A stretch of 64,000 nucleotides of DNA from Rhizomys pruinosus (Eukaryota > Chordata > Mammalia > Rodentia > Spalacidae): the NCBI GenBank assembly GCA_009823505.1, contig VZQC01006589.1, forward strand, positions 4,252,332 to 4,316,331, written 5' to 3'. Below, piece by piece: positions 10,666-44,309 of the stretch. The notes under the pieces are model-generated. The model saw nothing but the letters and a program-made list of their open reading frames with translations, searched no databases and was not told the DNA's origin. The position numbers and the translations under genes are program-made. Position 1 is the first letter of the stretch; every line of letters starts with the position of its first letter.

Positions 10666-10799
10666 CTTTACTCTTAAGATTTATCTGAAATTTATTTTGG
10701 TGCACAGCACATGAGAAGAATTTGCGGTAGTTTTTTTTTTTTTAATCAAATTAGTCAATTGGTCCATATAACATATTTTGAAATGTCTTAGAAAAGATA

Positions 10800-10955
10800 G
10801 CTTGCTGGCGTGGTGGCATGCCTGTAATTCCAGCACTCAGGAGGCAGACAGTTGGATCTCTGTGAGTTCAAGGCCAGCCTGATCTATAGCAAGTTCCAGC
10901 TGGGGCTACAGGGATGTCTTAAAAAAAGACCAAAAAGACAAAAAAAAAAAAAAAC
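10800..10955 (+). repeat. B1 SINE
   Basis: GCTGGCGTGGTGGCATGCC through GGGGCTACAGGG with an A-rich tail. The counterpart is 29925-30070. Confidence 0.8.
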
Positions 10956-11024
10956 TACTTTATGTGGAAAAATACCACAAAGACAATAAGGAAAACAATA
11001 GTATTAAATCTAAATATATAAAAC

Positions 11025-11182
11025 ATTTTTTTTTTTCGTCTTTTAGAGACGGGGTCTCCCTGTAGCTCCAGCTGTCCTGGAACTCACTCTGTAACCAGGC
11101 TGGCCTTGAACTCACAAAGAGCCCCCTGCCTCTGCCTCCCAAGTGCTAGGATTAAAGGCGTGTGCCACCACGCCTGGCCAAT
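11025..11182 (-). repeat. B1 SINE
   Basis: A poly-T, then GAGACGGGGTCTCCCTG to CCACCACGCCTGGCC. The counterpart (30150-30315) shows the same element with many errors. Confidence 0.85.
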
Positions 11183-11207
11183 ATATAAAAGATTTAAGGG
11201 GGCGAAG

Positions 11208-11405
11208 GGAAGAGGACTGGTGAGATGTCTCTGATACAGATGGATGTCACCAGTCCTGACTACCTGAGTTCAGATCTCTGGAACCCACATGGTGGAAGTA
11301 AAGAGCCTTCTCCTACAAGCTGTCCTCTCATCTCCACATGTGCATCATGCAAGTGCTCAATGCCCCCTACCCTTCAAGAGAAATAAACAAATGCAATAAT
11401 TTTTA
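11208..11405 (+). repeat. B3 SINE
   Basis: GACTGGTGAGATGTCTC, CTGAGTTCAGATCTCTGGA and ACCCACATGGTGGAAG give a B3 head; the element ends in a short AAATAAAC tail. The counterpart is 30350-30545. Confidence 0.65.
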
Positions 11406-11414
11406 AAACATTTT

Positions 11415-11530
11415 TCTGGGCATGGTAGTATACACTTGTAATCCTGGCACCTGTGTGGCAGATACTGGAAGAGAAGGGGTGCAAGGCCAGCCTCAGCTAC
11501 ACAGCAAGTCTGAGGTTTCTAAAATATATG
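11415..11530 (+). repeat. Old B1-like SINE
   Basis: CTGGGCATGGTAGTATACAC, GTAATCCTGGCACC and AGGCCAGCCTCAGCTACAC match an old B1 relative. The counterpart is 30560-30690. Confidence 0.5.
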
Positions 11531-12149
<619 letters not shown>

Positions 12150-12264
12150 CTATGTGTGAGATCACCCAGGCCCACAAGCTTCCCTGCAGAAAGTTTTCTC
12201 TCATTTCATGTGAGGCCATAGGATGGCCAATGGGTATCAGGGAGCCATAATAAAGACTTCACGA

Positions 12265-12403
12265 GCCAGGTGTGGTGGCGCATGCCTTTAATCCTAGCAC
12301 TTGGGAGGCAGAGGCAGGCGGATCTTTGTGAGTTCAAGGCCAGCCTGGTCTACAGAGTGAGTTCCAGGACAGCTGGGGCTACAGGGAGACCCTGTCTCGA
12401 AAA
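12265..12403 (+). repeat. B1 SINE, cut at the single-N join
   Basis: GCCAGGTGTGGTGGCGCATG to CCTGTCTCGAAAA. The copy B counterpart continues into a long A run (31605-31646) and unique sequence that is missing here. Confidence 0.9.
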
Positions 12404-12404
12404 N
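12404..12404. other. Single-N contig join
   Basis: One N at the end of a B1. Left of it the sequence matches the upstream side of the KRAB exon; right of it lies sequence downstream of the zinc-finger exon. The two sides are therefore not neighbours in the copy B gene model. Confidence 0.9.
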
Positions 12405-13435
12405 AGCCCTAATCTGGAAGGGAGCCTGAAACTAGCAGGCTGGGACTGCACCTGCCAGCCTGGAGTGTCAAGCTGTCATTTGATGAATCCCGTCCAAACT
12501 ATTTTCAAAATATCAAACATGAAGAAAAGTTGAAGGAATGATACCGTGAATATCGTATCCCCCACCTGGACTGAAGTGTATTTTGCTTAAATTAAGGTTA
12601 TGCTTTTGGGAAATGAAAAACAAACCCCCCCCAAAACACTTTATTCCAAGTATTCAACATGCCTTCATGATCCTTTATTACACCCCTCCCCCCCCAAAAA
12701 AAGCCAGTGTGTGGTGCAGCACTTTAACCCAGCACTAACCAGGCAGAGATCTCTGTGAGTTCAACGGCCAGGCCTGGTTCTACATACAAGCTCAGGCCAG
12801 CTGGGGACTAAAAAAGGAGACCTGTCTAAAACAAAACAACAAAAAAAAAAAAAAAAGGGCTATATCTTCTCATAGTCCATGACCCATCAGCTTCTCAACA
12901 CTGTTAGCCAGAGAACTGCCCCTGCCTGCCACAGCACTCTCCTGCCCTAAGTGCCCTTTTCCCCAGTGCTCCCTCCCTTTGCCCCTGCTGTGGAGAACAA
13001 AGCCACATGAAAGGCAGGAAAATTCAGCTCTGCCCTCTGGAGAAGTCAGTAGTCCACTGCAGTACCTGCACCCAGGGGTCCAGTCCTAACCTTACTAGGG
13101 CATTAGTTCAGCTCTCTAGACACACGAGTCCCCTGCCCTCAGAAACCTGTAAGATGCCCCTGCACCTGGCGTTTCTCCCCCAGCCCCAGTCCTGGGGGCT
13201 GCAGGACCACCCAGAACCAACCCAATGAACCTGCCTCTGTTGGACTTTAATTTAGCTTGATCTGGTCCTATTAACTGCCTTATAGTTTTGATTTGGCTAA
13301 TCTGGTTTATGGTGTCAGTGGAGAAGCCTCACAACTACAGTTATGGCTCTTTAGTTTATGCATTTTGAAAGGATTAGCCAAAGCAGTACCTTTCACCCAT
13401 TTCCCCACAATGTGTAAATAACCACATTATCAAAT
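12405..13435. other. Region downstream of ZNF197, no gene recognised
   Basis: Mostly unique DNA with one degraded B1 (12705-12855). A GC-richer part at 12900-13240 has an open frame of 73 codons on the plus strand without any recognisable motif. No exon, RNA gene or polyadenylation signal could be assigned with confidence. Confidence 0.5.
12705..12855 (+). repeat. B1 SINE, degraded
   Basis: AGCCAGTGTGTGGTGCAGC, CCCAGCACTAACCAGG, GATCTCTGTGAGTTCAACGG and CAGCTGGGGACTAAAAAGG in B1 order with indels. Confidence 0.6.
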
Positions 13436-13439
13436 CAGG

Positions 13440-13565
13440 TCCAGAATTAGTGGCTCAGGCCTGTAAACCAAGAGCTGAAGAGGCTAAGGCTGGAGGATCA
13501 CAAGTTAAGGCCCGTTGAAACTACACAGAAGTTCTCGGACAGCCTGTGCTACAGTTAAGATTAAC
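13440..13565 (+). repeat. Old B1-like SINE
   Basis: GTGGCTCAGGCCTGTAAACC, AGGCTGGAGGATCACAAG and TGAAACTACACAG suggest an old 7SL-derived element; weak. Confidence 0.35.
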
Positions 13566-13580
13566 AAAAAAAACACATAG

Positions 13581-13870
13581 GGGGCTGGAGAGATAGCCTA
13601 GCGGTTAACAGGCAACTGACTGCTCTTGCAGAGAACCCGGGTCTTTCTTGATCCCCAGCACCCACCTGGCGGCCTCCTGAGAGAACCGGTCTGTACCTCC
13701 ATAGTCCAGGAGAACTTCCCGTTCCAGGGGATATTTTTATCCCGAGACCCTCTTCGACCTCCGCGGCATTGCACGACAAAAATAACGGGTGACCAAACAA
13801 ACCTACATGCAGGACAAGTACACTCATAACGACAAATAAATGAATTTTTAAAATTAAAAAAAAAATTCAT
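13581..13870 (+). repeat. B2 SINE, degraded
   Basis: GGGGCTGGAGAGATAGCCTA to TGCATGCAGGACAAGTACAC-like blocks in B2 order with scattered insertions, then an AT-rich tail. Confidence 0.75.
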
Positions 13871-14108
13871 AAAATTTTAAAAAAAAATAAAAAAATAGAT
13901 ACGGTACAGTGTATGGGCATAATTATGTCAGTTTATCATGTGTATCTTGTGTAAGCATGACTGTAATCTAGATGTGCAAGTGTTTTGACAAAAAAGACTT
14001 TTCTGGTACAACCCTTTTACACTTAATACCTTCTCCCCTATTCTGGCAATCAGTAACCCTTCATGTCTCTACTTTTGATATTTGGAAATGTTATAATAAA
14101 GGTGTACA

Positions 14109-14360
14109 CGGGGCTGGAGAGATGGCCTATGCAGTTAAGAGCTCCAACCGCTCTTGCAGAGGCCTGGGTTCGATTCCCCCGCACCCAAATCGGCAGCCGA
14201 GAACCATCTGTGAAACTCCAATTCCCAGGGAGAACTCCAGTTCCAGGGGATATCCGACACATCCTTCTGCCCTCCGCGGCACTGCACGACACGGGTGCAC
14301 AGACTGCATTGCAGACAGTACATTCATACACGTAAGAAATAATATAAATTAATTTAAAAA
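14109..14360 (+). repeat. B2 SINE, long internal form
   Basis: GGGGCTGGAGAGATGGCC, TTGCAGAGGCCTGGGTTCG, a doubled ACTCCARTTCC motif at 14213-14246 and GCACTGCACGACACGGGTGC; AT-rich tail. Confidence 0.85.
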
Positions 14361-14440
14361 ATTAACAAAAACAGAAGTTGTACAGGATGAACATTGTGAA
14401 TCTGTGTATTTTCCCTCACACTAATTAAAATTCATTTTAG

Positions 14441-14600
14441 GGCTGGTCAGATAAGCTCAGCAGGTAAAGCACTTTATGACCAGCCTGATAACCCCTGGGT
14501 TCAATCCCTGGAGCCACATAATGGTAGGAGAGACACTGATTCCACAAGTGTCCTGTGACCTCAATCTCATCAACATCACAACTCCACATAAAACTTTGAA
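14441..14600 (+). repeat. B3 SINE
   Basis: GGCTGGTCAGATAAGCTCAG, CAGGTAAAGCAC, CTGGGTTCAATCCCTGG and CCACATAATGGTAGGAGAG are B3 landmarks. Confidence 0.65.
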
Positions 14601-14757
14601 AGATCCTTTCATAATTGGTGGGCAATTGATAAGCACTTTCCAATTTCTTGCACACTTTTTAGGTCTATTCCATGGGAACAATATGCTAGATGATTTCTAC
14701 CATACTGCTGGAATAATTCTTGAATGCTAGAAGTCTTTCTCTAGCAAGAATAAAGCC

Positions 14758-14945
14758 GCCTGGTGATGAGGGCTCTATGGGTTAAAAGCACTTGCCATCA
14801 AGCCTGATGACCCAGACAACTCAACAATATTTTTCTTTGGTGGCAAGATTGAGAACTGACTTCTTCAAGTTTGTCCTCTGACTCCACTTGTGATCTGTGA
14901 GGAGAGGAGGCAGACCCCCCCCACACACACACACACACACACAAA
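14758..14945 (+). repeat. B3 SINE with CA tail
   Basis: GGTGATGAGGGCTCTATGGG, TTAAAAGCACTTGCC and TGATGACCCAGACAACTCAAC resemble a B3; a CA run at 14921-14942 forms the 3' end. Confidence 0.6.
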
Positions 14946-15839
14946 TAAATGAAGAAACCTCAAAAATAAAAAAGCAAAAGAGCGACGAAGGGGTTGGCAA
15001 GTAGGGATCCAGAAAAACAGGAACGAGAAAAAAATAAACTGTATTAGACACCTTACAGTTAGTTTTATTTTCAAATTCTTCTTAGAGTTCTAAGTTCCAG
15101 AGGTACCTGTCAATTATACTTCTTCATACATAAATGAGTATCTTTGCAGTAATCATAATATTGACTTAAAGGACAAATTTACATTATGCCGTGCACTTTG
15201 ACTATGCTTTTTTTCCAACTTTATTGACAAATGAATTATTTCACAAAGTATTCTGATGAAGAGCTTTTAACTTTTCTTTCACAACAATTACCTGAGACAG
15301 GCATTAGGAGGAAACTTGAGGCTTAAAAGCTGATGCAATGAATTCACATAGTATTGGAGTCAGCCCAAATCCACAATATCCCACAGCTTTAGATTCAAAT
15401 CCAGTGAGCTTTCTTAGATTGTTTTCAGGCCAGCCAATTTTGACCCAACCACCCCCACCTCGGACATCTAACGCGTCTGGATAATGGTGGTCAGATATAT
15501 AGTGCTAGTAGTTCAGGGAATCGGCCTTTAACAATGTACAACATAGATATTTCAGACTCTCGGTAAAATATTTTTTTCAGTTTTTAAATACAAAAGAAAT
15601 CGTGCTATCATTTACATCTTCAATCATTATATTTATAAGATAAAATGAAGTTTTTCAGAGCCTTTAATAAATCCTCCAAGGGCTCTTTCCAGGATCATGA
15701 CAACTGGTCCAGATAAGATTATCCTTCAATTAGAATCAAGATTGTTCTTCTAGATGTGGAAATCTAGATCAATCCTCCTCTACTTATTTATAGATGTGAT
15801 CAAGATTTTTTTTCCTCCATTAGGGACTATGTATCATCC
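14946..15839. other. Unique DNA downstream of ZNF197
   Basis: Mainly unique AT-rich sequence, including a likely MIR (15270-15430). On the minus strand this would hold ZNF197 3' untranslated sequence if the transcript extends past the ID-like SINE. No coding potential was recognised. Confidence 0.45.
15270..15430 (+). repeat. MIR-like ancient SINE
   Basis: CACAACAATTACCTGAGACA, GGAAACTTGAGGCTTAAAAG and TTAGATTCAAATCCAGTGAG follow the usual MIR order; diverged. Confidence 0.45.
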
Positions 15840-15945
15840 TCCAAAAATTACTTCAGTAGAATCATATGTCATCTTACATATGACTGGGGCTCAAACCCAA
15901 GGTCTTGTACATGCCGATAAATACTCCTATACACATCTCCAGCCC
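15840..15945 (-). repeat. ID-like SINE abutting the ZNF197 stop codon
   Basis: On the minus strand GGGCTGGAGATGTGTATAGG, CATGTACAAGACCTTGGG and TTTGAGCCCCAGT resemble a tRNA-Ala-derived ID element. Its first base is only four bases after the TAG at 15952-15950. Confidence 0.6.
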
Positions 15946-15949
15946 TAAC

Positions 15950-38914
<22,965 letters not shown>

Positions 38915-39274
38915 TGTTGTCTTTTAAGAAAGGCTCCTTTCCATACCGCTTAATTTGTCTTTAGGATATCGAGAACACCATCCATAAAACCTCAAGAAAG
39001 CATTGTTAAAGTTAGTCTAGAGCAAGAGTCAAGATCGTAGAGCCTAGTCATCTCCAGTAATAAACAGAACCTTCTAGAATGCAAGGTTCTAGCTCCATGG
39101 AGTACTTCCTCTGACAAAAGATGCTTTCTCTGAGTTCACAGATTTGTCTGAAACCAAACAAATGAAATGGCTTTTGTCTTCATTCACAAGATTTTTTCCA
39201 ATTAGTTAAAAATAATGCTGTACCCATCATTCCATGAATAGGTAGGTCTCTCGAACATTCCAGTAGCTTTTTTT

Positions 39275-39514
39275 TAAAATTTTTTTATTTATTTCTGTAT
39301 GTGTATGAATGTACTGTCTGCATGCAAGTTTGTGCACCCGTGTCGTGCAATACCGCGGAGGTCAGAAGAGGGTCTCGGATTCCCCTGGAACTGGAGTTCT
39401 CCTGGAATTGGAGTTTCAGACGGTTCTCGGCCGCCATGTGGGTTCTAGGGATCGAACCCAGGTCCTCTGTAAGAGCGGTCGGCGCTCTTAACCTCTAGGC
39501 CATCTCTCCAGCCC
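39275..39514 (-). repeat. B2 SINE, long internal form
   Basis: ATTTCTGTATGTGTATGAATG to CTAGGCCATCTCTCCAGCCC. It is the outer member of a SINE nest at 39.27-40.37 kb. Confidence 0.9.
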
Positions 39515-40006
39515 TCAATTTTTTTTTTGAGACAGGGTCTCCCTATAGCCCCAGCCGGTCTGGAACTCACTCCGTAAACCAGGCTGGCCTTGAACTCAGA
39601 GATCCGCCCGCCTCTGCCACCTGAGTATGAGGATTAACAGGTGCACCACCATGCCTGGCTTAAAGACGGTTCTTAACTGCCATGTGGGTGCTGGGAATAG
39701 AACCTGGGTCCTCTGCAAGAGCGGTCAACACTTTTAACCTCTAGGCCATCTCTCCAGCCCTCAATTTTTTTTTTGAGACAGGGTCTCCCTATAGCCCCAG
39801 CCGGTCTGGAACTCACTCCGTAAACCAGGCTGGCCTTGAACTCAGAGATCCGCCCGCCTCTGCCACCTGAGTATGAGGATTAACAGGTGCACCACCATGC
39901 CTGGCTTAAAGACGGTTCTTAACTGCCATGTGGGTGCTGGGAATAGAACCTGGGTCCTCTGCAAGAGCGGTCAACACTTTTAACCACTGAGCCATCTCTC
40001 CAGCTC
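39515..40006 (-). repeat. 246-base tandem duplication, each unit a dimeric SINE
   Basis: The block starting TCAATTTTTTTTTTGAGAC at 39515 is repeated from 39761 with no difference that I can find until about 39979, after which the second unit ends ACTGAGCCATCTCTCC instead of TCTAGGCC. Each unit holds a reverse-strand B1 joined by CTTAAAGACGGTTCTTA to a B2 head, the dimeric SINE. Confidence 0.92.
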
Positions 40007-40164
40007 CTCATTCAAATTTTTAAAACTCAAATGTTACTAACCTTCTGAAACTAGTACTTTCTTCCTGTGTTCAGCAGATCTTAATCCTAACACACATGGA
40101 GGAAAACCCTAATTAACTCAATTAACAAAGCTGAATTAAAGTATGTGCTGTGTTGATTCTACTT

Positions 40165-40375
40165 AAAAAAAAAACATTTTTTATTTTTATTTTATATGTA
40201 ATATATTGCCTGCATGTATGTATCCATGTCATATAATCCCCTGGAACTGGAGTTCTCCTGGAATTGGAGTTTCAGATGGTTCTCAGCTGCCATGTGGGTG
40301 CTGGAGATCGAACCCGGGTCCTCTGTAAGAGCGGTTGGCGCTCTTAACCGCTAGGCCATCTCTCCAGCCCCCTCC
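40165..40375 (-). repeat. B2 SINE, long internal form with central deletion
   Basis: TTATTTTATATGTAATATATTG, TATCCATGTCATATAATCCCC (deletion) and TCTTAACCGCTAGGCCATC. CCTCCAGTAGCC after it resembles TTCCAGTAGC before the nest (39260). Confidence 0.82.
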
Positions 40376-40584
40376 AGTAGCCTTAATAGGTTACCTCATT
40401 TATGTGTTTCTTAACCTGTAACATAAAGATAACAGCATATAAGGATGTGAGAATTTGATATCTAACTACACTTCCAGGTTTTATTTTTGTTTTGTTTTGT
40501 AGTGCTAGGATCAAACCCAGGATCTTAAGGTGCATGTTAGCACGTGTGCTTCCACTGAACTGTACTCCTGAGGCTTCATTCAAT

Positions 40585-40745
40585 TTTTTTTTTTTTTTTA
40601 ATCTTTGTGAGACAGGGTCTCCCTTTAATCCCAGCTGTCCTGGAACTTGCTATGTAGACCAGGCTGGGCTTGAACCCACAGAGATCTGCCTGCCTCTGCC
40701 TCCCAAGCGCTGGGATTAAAGGCATGCGCCACCACATCTGGCCTC
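40585..40745 (-). repeat. B1 SINE
   Basis: A poly-T, then GAGACAGGGTCTCCCTTTAATC to CACCACATCTGGCC. Confidence 0.9.
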
Positions 40746-40754
40746 ATTCCATTT

Positions 40755-40933
40755 TTTTTTTTTATTAATTTATTTCTGTATGTGTATGAATGTACTGTCT
40801 GCATGCAAGTCTGTGCACCCGTGTCGTGCAATGCCGCGGAGGTCAGAAGCGGGCGTCGGACTGCCCTGGAACTGGAGTTCTCCTGGAATTGGAGTTTCAG
40901 ACGGTTCTCGGCCGCCATGTGGGTTCTAGGGAT
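40755..40933 (-). repeat. B2 SINE, cut at the single-N join
   Basis: TTCTGTATGTGTATGAATG to ATGTGGGTTCTAGGGAT; the head is missing after N 40934. Confidence 0.9.
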
Positions 40934-40934
40934 N
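40934..40934. other. Single-N contig join
   Basis: It interrupts a B2; unrelated G-rich unique sequence follows. Confidence 0.9.
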
Positions 40935-41079
40935 AGGTTGGACTTAGGGGGATGGGTGTGTGGAAGCTGAGGGATAGGAATTGTTTTGCCCCCCCCCCCT
41001 TTTGGAGTGGAGAGGAGTACCTTGTCACCCATACTCTTCCACCACACACATAATATACACAATGATAATAAATAAAGCT

Positions 41080-41200
41080 GTTTTGTTTTGTTTTGTTTTT
41101 TTGAGACAGGTTCTCACTGTGTAGCTCTGGCTGGGCTGGAACTTGACTAGGCTAGCCTTAAATCCACATGGGATCTTCCCACCATGTTTGGCTATAAAAC
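41080..41200 (-). repeat. B1 SINE, truncated
   Basis: (TTTTG)n followed by TTGAGACAGGTTCTCACTG and CACCATGTTTGGC. Confidence 0.7.
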
Positions 41201-41217
41201 TTAAAAAAAAAAGTATT

Positions 41218-41362
41218 ATTCTGGGATGGTGGCGTATACCTTTGATCTCAGCATTTGGGAGGCAGAGGCAAATGGATCTCTGTGAGTTTGAGGCCAGCCT
41301 GATCTACAGAGTGAGTTCCAGGCCAGCCGGGGCTACAGGAAGACCGGGTCTCAAAAAAAAAA
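41218..41362 (+). repeat. B1 SINE
   Basis: TCTGGGATGGTGGCGTATACC to AGACCGGGTCTCAAAAA. Confidence 0.85.
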
Positions 41363-41370
41363 AAAGTATT

Positions 41371-41535
41371 ATGCCGGGCATGGTGGCACATGCCTTTAAT
41401 CCCAGTACTGAGGAGGCAAGGGCAAGCATATTTCTGTGAATTCAAGACCAGCCTGGTCTACATAGTGAGTTCCAGAACAGCTGGGGGTGCAGGGAGACCC
41501 TATCTTAAAAATACACACACAAAATAAAAAGAATA
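41371..41535 (+). repeat. B1 SINE
   Basis: TGCCGGGCATGGTGGCACATG to GGGAGACCCTATCTTAAAAA; CA/AAAT-rich tail. Confidence 0.9.
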
Positions 41536-41562
41536 AAGAAAAAAAGTATTTTATGGATTTAG

Positions 41563-41640
41563 GAGCCTGGTTCAGTAGTACAACATGTACTTAGCATGCA
41601 TGAGGCTCCAAGTTTGACATCCAACACCCTCCCAAAAATA
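41563..41640 (+). repeat. ID-like SINE
   Basis: GAGCCTGGTTCAGTAGTACAAC, ACTTAGCATGCATGAGGC and CAAGTTTGACATCCAACACC; diverged. Confidence 0.55.
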
Positions 41641-41754
41641 TAAAATTAAAATTGAGGTGTAATATCCTGAAATGCAGAGATTCTGTGCAGTTCAATGAAT
41701 GCTGACCAATTGACACACCAGTGTAACTACCACCCAGATCAAGATAAAGCCCTT

Positions 41755-41960
41755 TATTTGTATGCATGTGTTTGTATGTGCATTTGTATACTGGCACACA
41801 TGTGTAGGTATGTGTGAACATGTGTGGGTGTGCTGTGGAATCCAGAGGTTGATGCTGGGTGCCTTGTTCCGTTGTTCCCCTGCCTTTTGTATGTGTGTGT
41901 GTATATGTTCATATGTGTGCATATGTACATGGAGGCCAGATGTCAACATCAAGTGTCTCC
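41755..41960 (-). repeat. TG-rich, B3-like element
   Basis: TGTATGCATGTGTTTGTATG, then CATGTGTGGGTGTGCTGTGG and AATCCAGAGGTTGATGCTGG; possibly a reverse-strand B3 with TG-rich tail. Confidence 0.45.
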
Positions 41961-42049
41961 TTCCATCACTTTATTTTCTGAGCCAGGGTCTCTAACAGCC
42001 TAGATCTCACCCAGTTGGCTGGACCGCTTGGCCAGCAAGCCTCAGCTCT

Positions 42050-42187
42050 TCTGCTCTTCTCCCTGTAGCCCTAGCTGTCCTGGAACTCACTCTGTAGACC
42101 AGGTTGGCCTTGAACTCACAAAGATCCACCTGCCTCTGCCTCCCAAGTGCTAGGATTAAAGGCGTGCGCCACCACACCCGGCCACAT
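42050..42187 (-). repeat. B1 SINE, 3' truncated
   Basis: CTCCCTGTAGCCCTAGCTGTCC to CACCACACCCGGCC. Confidence 0.9.
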
Positions 42188-42421
42188 TATTTTCTTTTTT
42201 CATGTGGTAGACCACCATGATGGACTGTGCCTTCCTTTCCCTGTTTATATAGATCCTCTGGAATTATGTATGCAGTCCACCACTGATGTGACATTTAGTC
42301 AAGTTTCTCTCATATTATCTACAATGCATGAATGACCATGGGCGTGTACCAACTGGTATGTGCAGAGGAATACATAGGGAAAATCAGCTGAGCCAGAACT
42401 ACTGTCTCAAAATGCACACGC

Positions 42422-42720
42422 AGGGCTGGTGAAATGGCTCAGAGGGTAAAGCATTTGCTCCCAAGCCAGACAACCTATGTGATCCCTGGTACCCACACAG
42501 TATAATTCCAATGGAGAGGTGAAGTGGAGACAGGAAGATAAGACCCCTGGGGCTTGCTGGCCAGCCAGCCTAGCCAAATTGATAAACTCCAAGTTCAATG
42601 AGAGCCCTGTGACATAAAAATAGGAACAGAAATGAGCATACCTGATGCTAACCTCTGTTCTCTAAACAAAAGTGCAGACACAATGTATTATGTATACACC
42701 CATCAGCATGAACTGTGAGG
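42422..42720 (+). repeat. B3 SINE, diverged
   Basis: AGGGCTGGTGAAATGGCTCAG, AAGCATTTGCTCCCAAGCC and CCTGGTACCCACACAG. Confidence 0.6.
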
Positions 42721-42899
42721 TTCTTATTTCCTCTCACTCATAAACAGTTGTCAAAGCCTGGATCTCTATCAAAGTTTTAACTTAGATCATGAGTGAGTTG
42801 GTACATTACAGGTGATTCTATTAACTGTTCATATATATCATTCATGTTTCTGTTGGAGTGTTGGGTCTTATTAAGTTGTATATCAAAAGAAAATCAATC

Positions 42900-43100
42900 C
42901 AGACTGGAGAGATGACTCAGTGGTTAACAGCAGTAGCTGCTCTTGCAGAGTACCCAGGTTCAAGTCCCAGCACCAACATGGCAGCTAACAAAGTTCCAAG
43001 AAATCTGCCGTCCTTTTTTGGCTTCTGTGGGCACTGCATGTCATGGGTGCACTTAACATGCATGCAGGCAATACACTCATATACATAAAATAAAAATATT
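42900..43100 (+). repeat. B2/B3 SINE
   Basis: GACTGGAGAGATGACTCAGTG, CCAGGTTCAAGTCCCAGCACC and GCATGCAGGCAATACACTC. Confidence 0.75.
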
Positions 43101-43159
43101 TTTTCTAAAAGGAAAATCAGTTCTTTGGTGACAATGGGAGCTGCAAATCCTTCCCAGTT

Positions 43160-43312
43160 TTTATTTTGTTTTGGAGACAGGATCTCACTGTGTAGTCCTG
43201 GACAACCTGGAACTCACTATGTAGACCAAGCTGATCTCAAACACACCATGATCTGCCTGCCTCTGCCTCCAGAGTGCTGGGATGAAAGGTGTGTGCCACC
43301 ATGCCAGGCCCA
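43160..43312 (-). repeat. B1 SINE, older
   Basis: TTGGAGACAGGATCTCACTG to CACCATGCCAGGCC. Confidence 0.8.
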
Positions 43313-43589
43313 TTTGTTATCTGTGACTCTGTGGTTATCAGGATTTGTGCCAAGTAATCAATCTTTTTTCCTTTATGGCTTCTGAACATGTTGGAAGTCT
43401 AACGCTGATGAGGAATACATTAAAGAATGGTAGCATGAGAAAGATTGGGTATGAGGAGGGTCAGCTCAGTTTTTCCAGTAGTCTAAACTAAGTAGCAGTA
43501 TGAATAAGACAATTTAGAAGGACCCAGCAGTTCTTGATAATCCATCTGGGGATGACAATTATTTAAATTTATAAATGTTCTACAAGTGA

Positions 43590-43790
43590 CTAGTTTTGTA
43601 CAAAGCTGTATGCGTGAATGTAGGTGCACACATGCCATGGCACACAAGTGCAAGAAGACAACTTTGTGGAGTCACTTCTTTCCTTCTACCTTTATGTAGG
43701 TTCCAGGGTTCGAACTCAGGGCATCAAGCTTGTGCAACAGGTGCCTTTGCAAGTCGAACCATCTTGCCATTCCCCCCATCCCCCAATTTC
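43590..43790 (-). repeat. B3/B4-like SINE, diverged
   Basis: GTGCACACATGCCATGGCAC, GGTTCCAGGGTTCGAACTC and AACCATCTTGCCATTCC suggest a reverse-strand tRNA-derived SINE. Confidence 0.5.
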
Positions 43791-43894
43791 ATACTTTGCA
43801 GGTAAAAGAACAAATCACACATTTTGATTGGTTCTCCTAAGTGATTCACACATGAGAGATTCACACTGCATGGGGGCAAGAGCCATGTGAAACA

Positions 43895-44300
43895 CAAGAT
43901 GCAGCGCGCTCCGGCTCGCTTTCTTCTACTCCCCTTTGGGACAGGCATTCAAGGCTGGCCTCGAACTCCTGACCCTCCAGCCTCAGCACGCCCAGCGCAG
44001 GGGCGGGCTAGCGCCACCACACCCCACAAGCAGCTGTTCTCAGAGTAGCCTCGGAGGCCCTGTCCCCTTTCGGTCCACCGCAAGCCCAGCGAGGGTTCGC
44101 AGCGTCTACTCCCACCACAGCCCCTACACGCCCACCCGCAGCCCACCCAACTCACCCGCGATGCCCGAGTCCGCGGCCTCCAACCCCGGCTGCCAGGAGA
44201 TGACACCGGAAGCGGATGAGGTGGCAGCCGAGGCCGGAATCGTGGCTGAACCCTGGTACCCCAACTTCCGTTTGCTCACGGTCCCCTTCCTAACACTCTA
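43895..44300 (-). promoter_or_regulatory. ZNF197: CpG-rich TATA-less promoter, likely ZNF197
   Basis: GC- and CpG-rich DNA unlike its AT-rich surroundings. ETS-type cores ACCGGAAGCG (44205-44214) and ACTTCCG (44264-44270) are present, and no TATA box is seen near them. It lies 5.4 kb upstream of the SCAN exon in the right orientation. ETS-rich TATA-less promoters are common for KRAB/SCAN zinc-finger genes. A remnant of a B1/7SL-like element (GGCTGGCCTCGAACTCCTG, 43952-43970) lies inside. Confidence 0.65.
44156..44300 (-). other. ZNF197: Probable non-coding first exon of ZNF197
   Basis: On the minus strand CGGGCATCGCGG is followed by GTGAGTTGGG, a strong donor whose GT is at 44155-44154. Human ZNF197 starts with untranslated sequence before the SCAN exon, so this exon is expected to be non-coding. 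The transcription start is not defined; 44300 is a guess near the ETS sites. Confidence 0.5.
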
Positions 44301-44309
44301 GGAAGCCGC

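Noticed and set aside
13007..13228. 73-codon plus-strand frame in a GC-richer stretch
   Set aside because: It is antisense to the ZNF197 direction, lacks motifs and may be chance in C-rich DNA.
43936..44301. 121-codon plus-strand frame in the CpG-rich promoter
   Set aside because: Long frames are expected in GC-rich DNA; the opposite-strand donor and ETS sites explain the region better.
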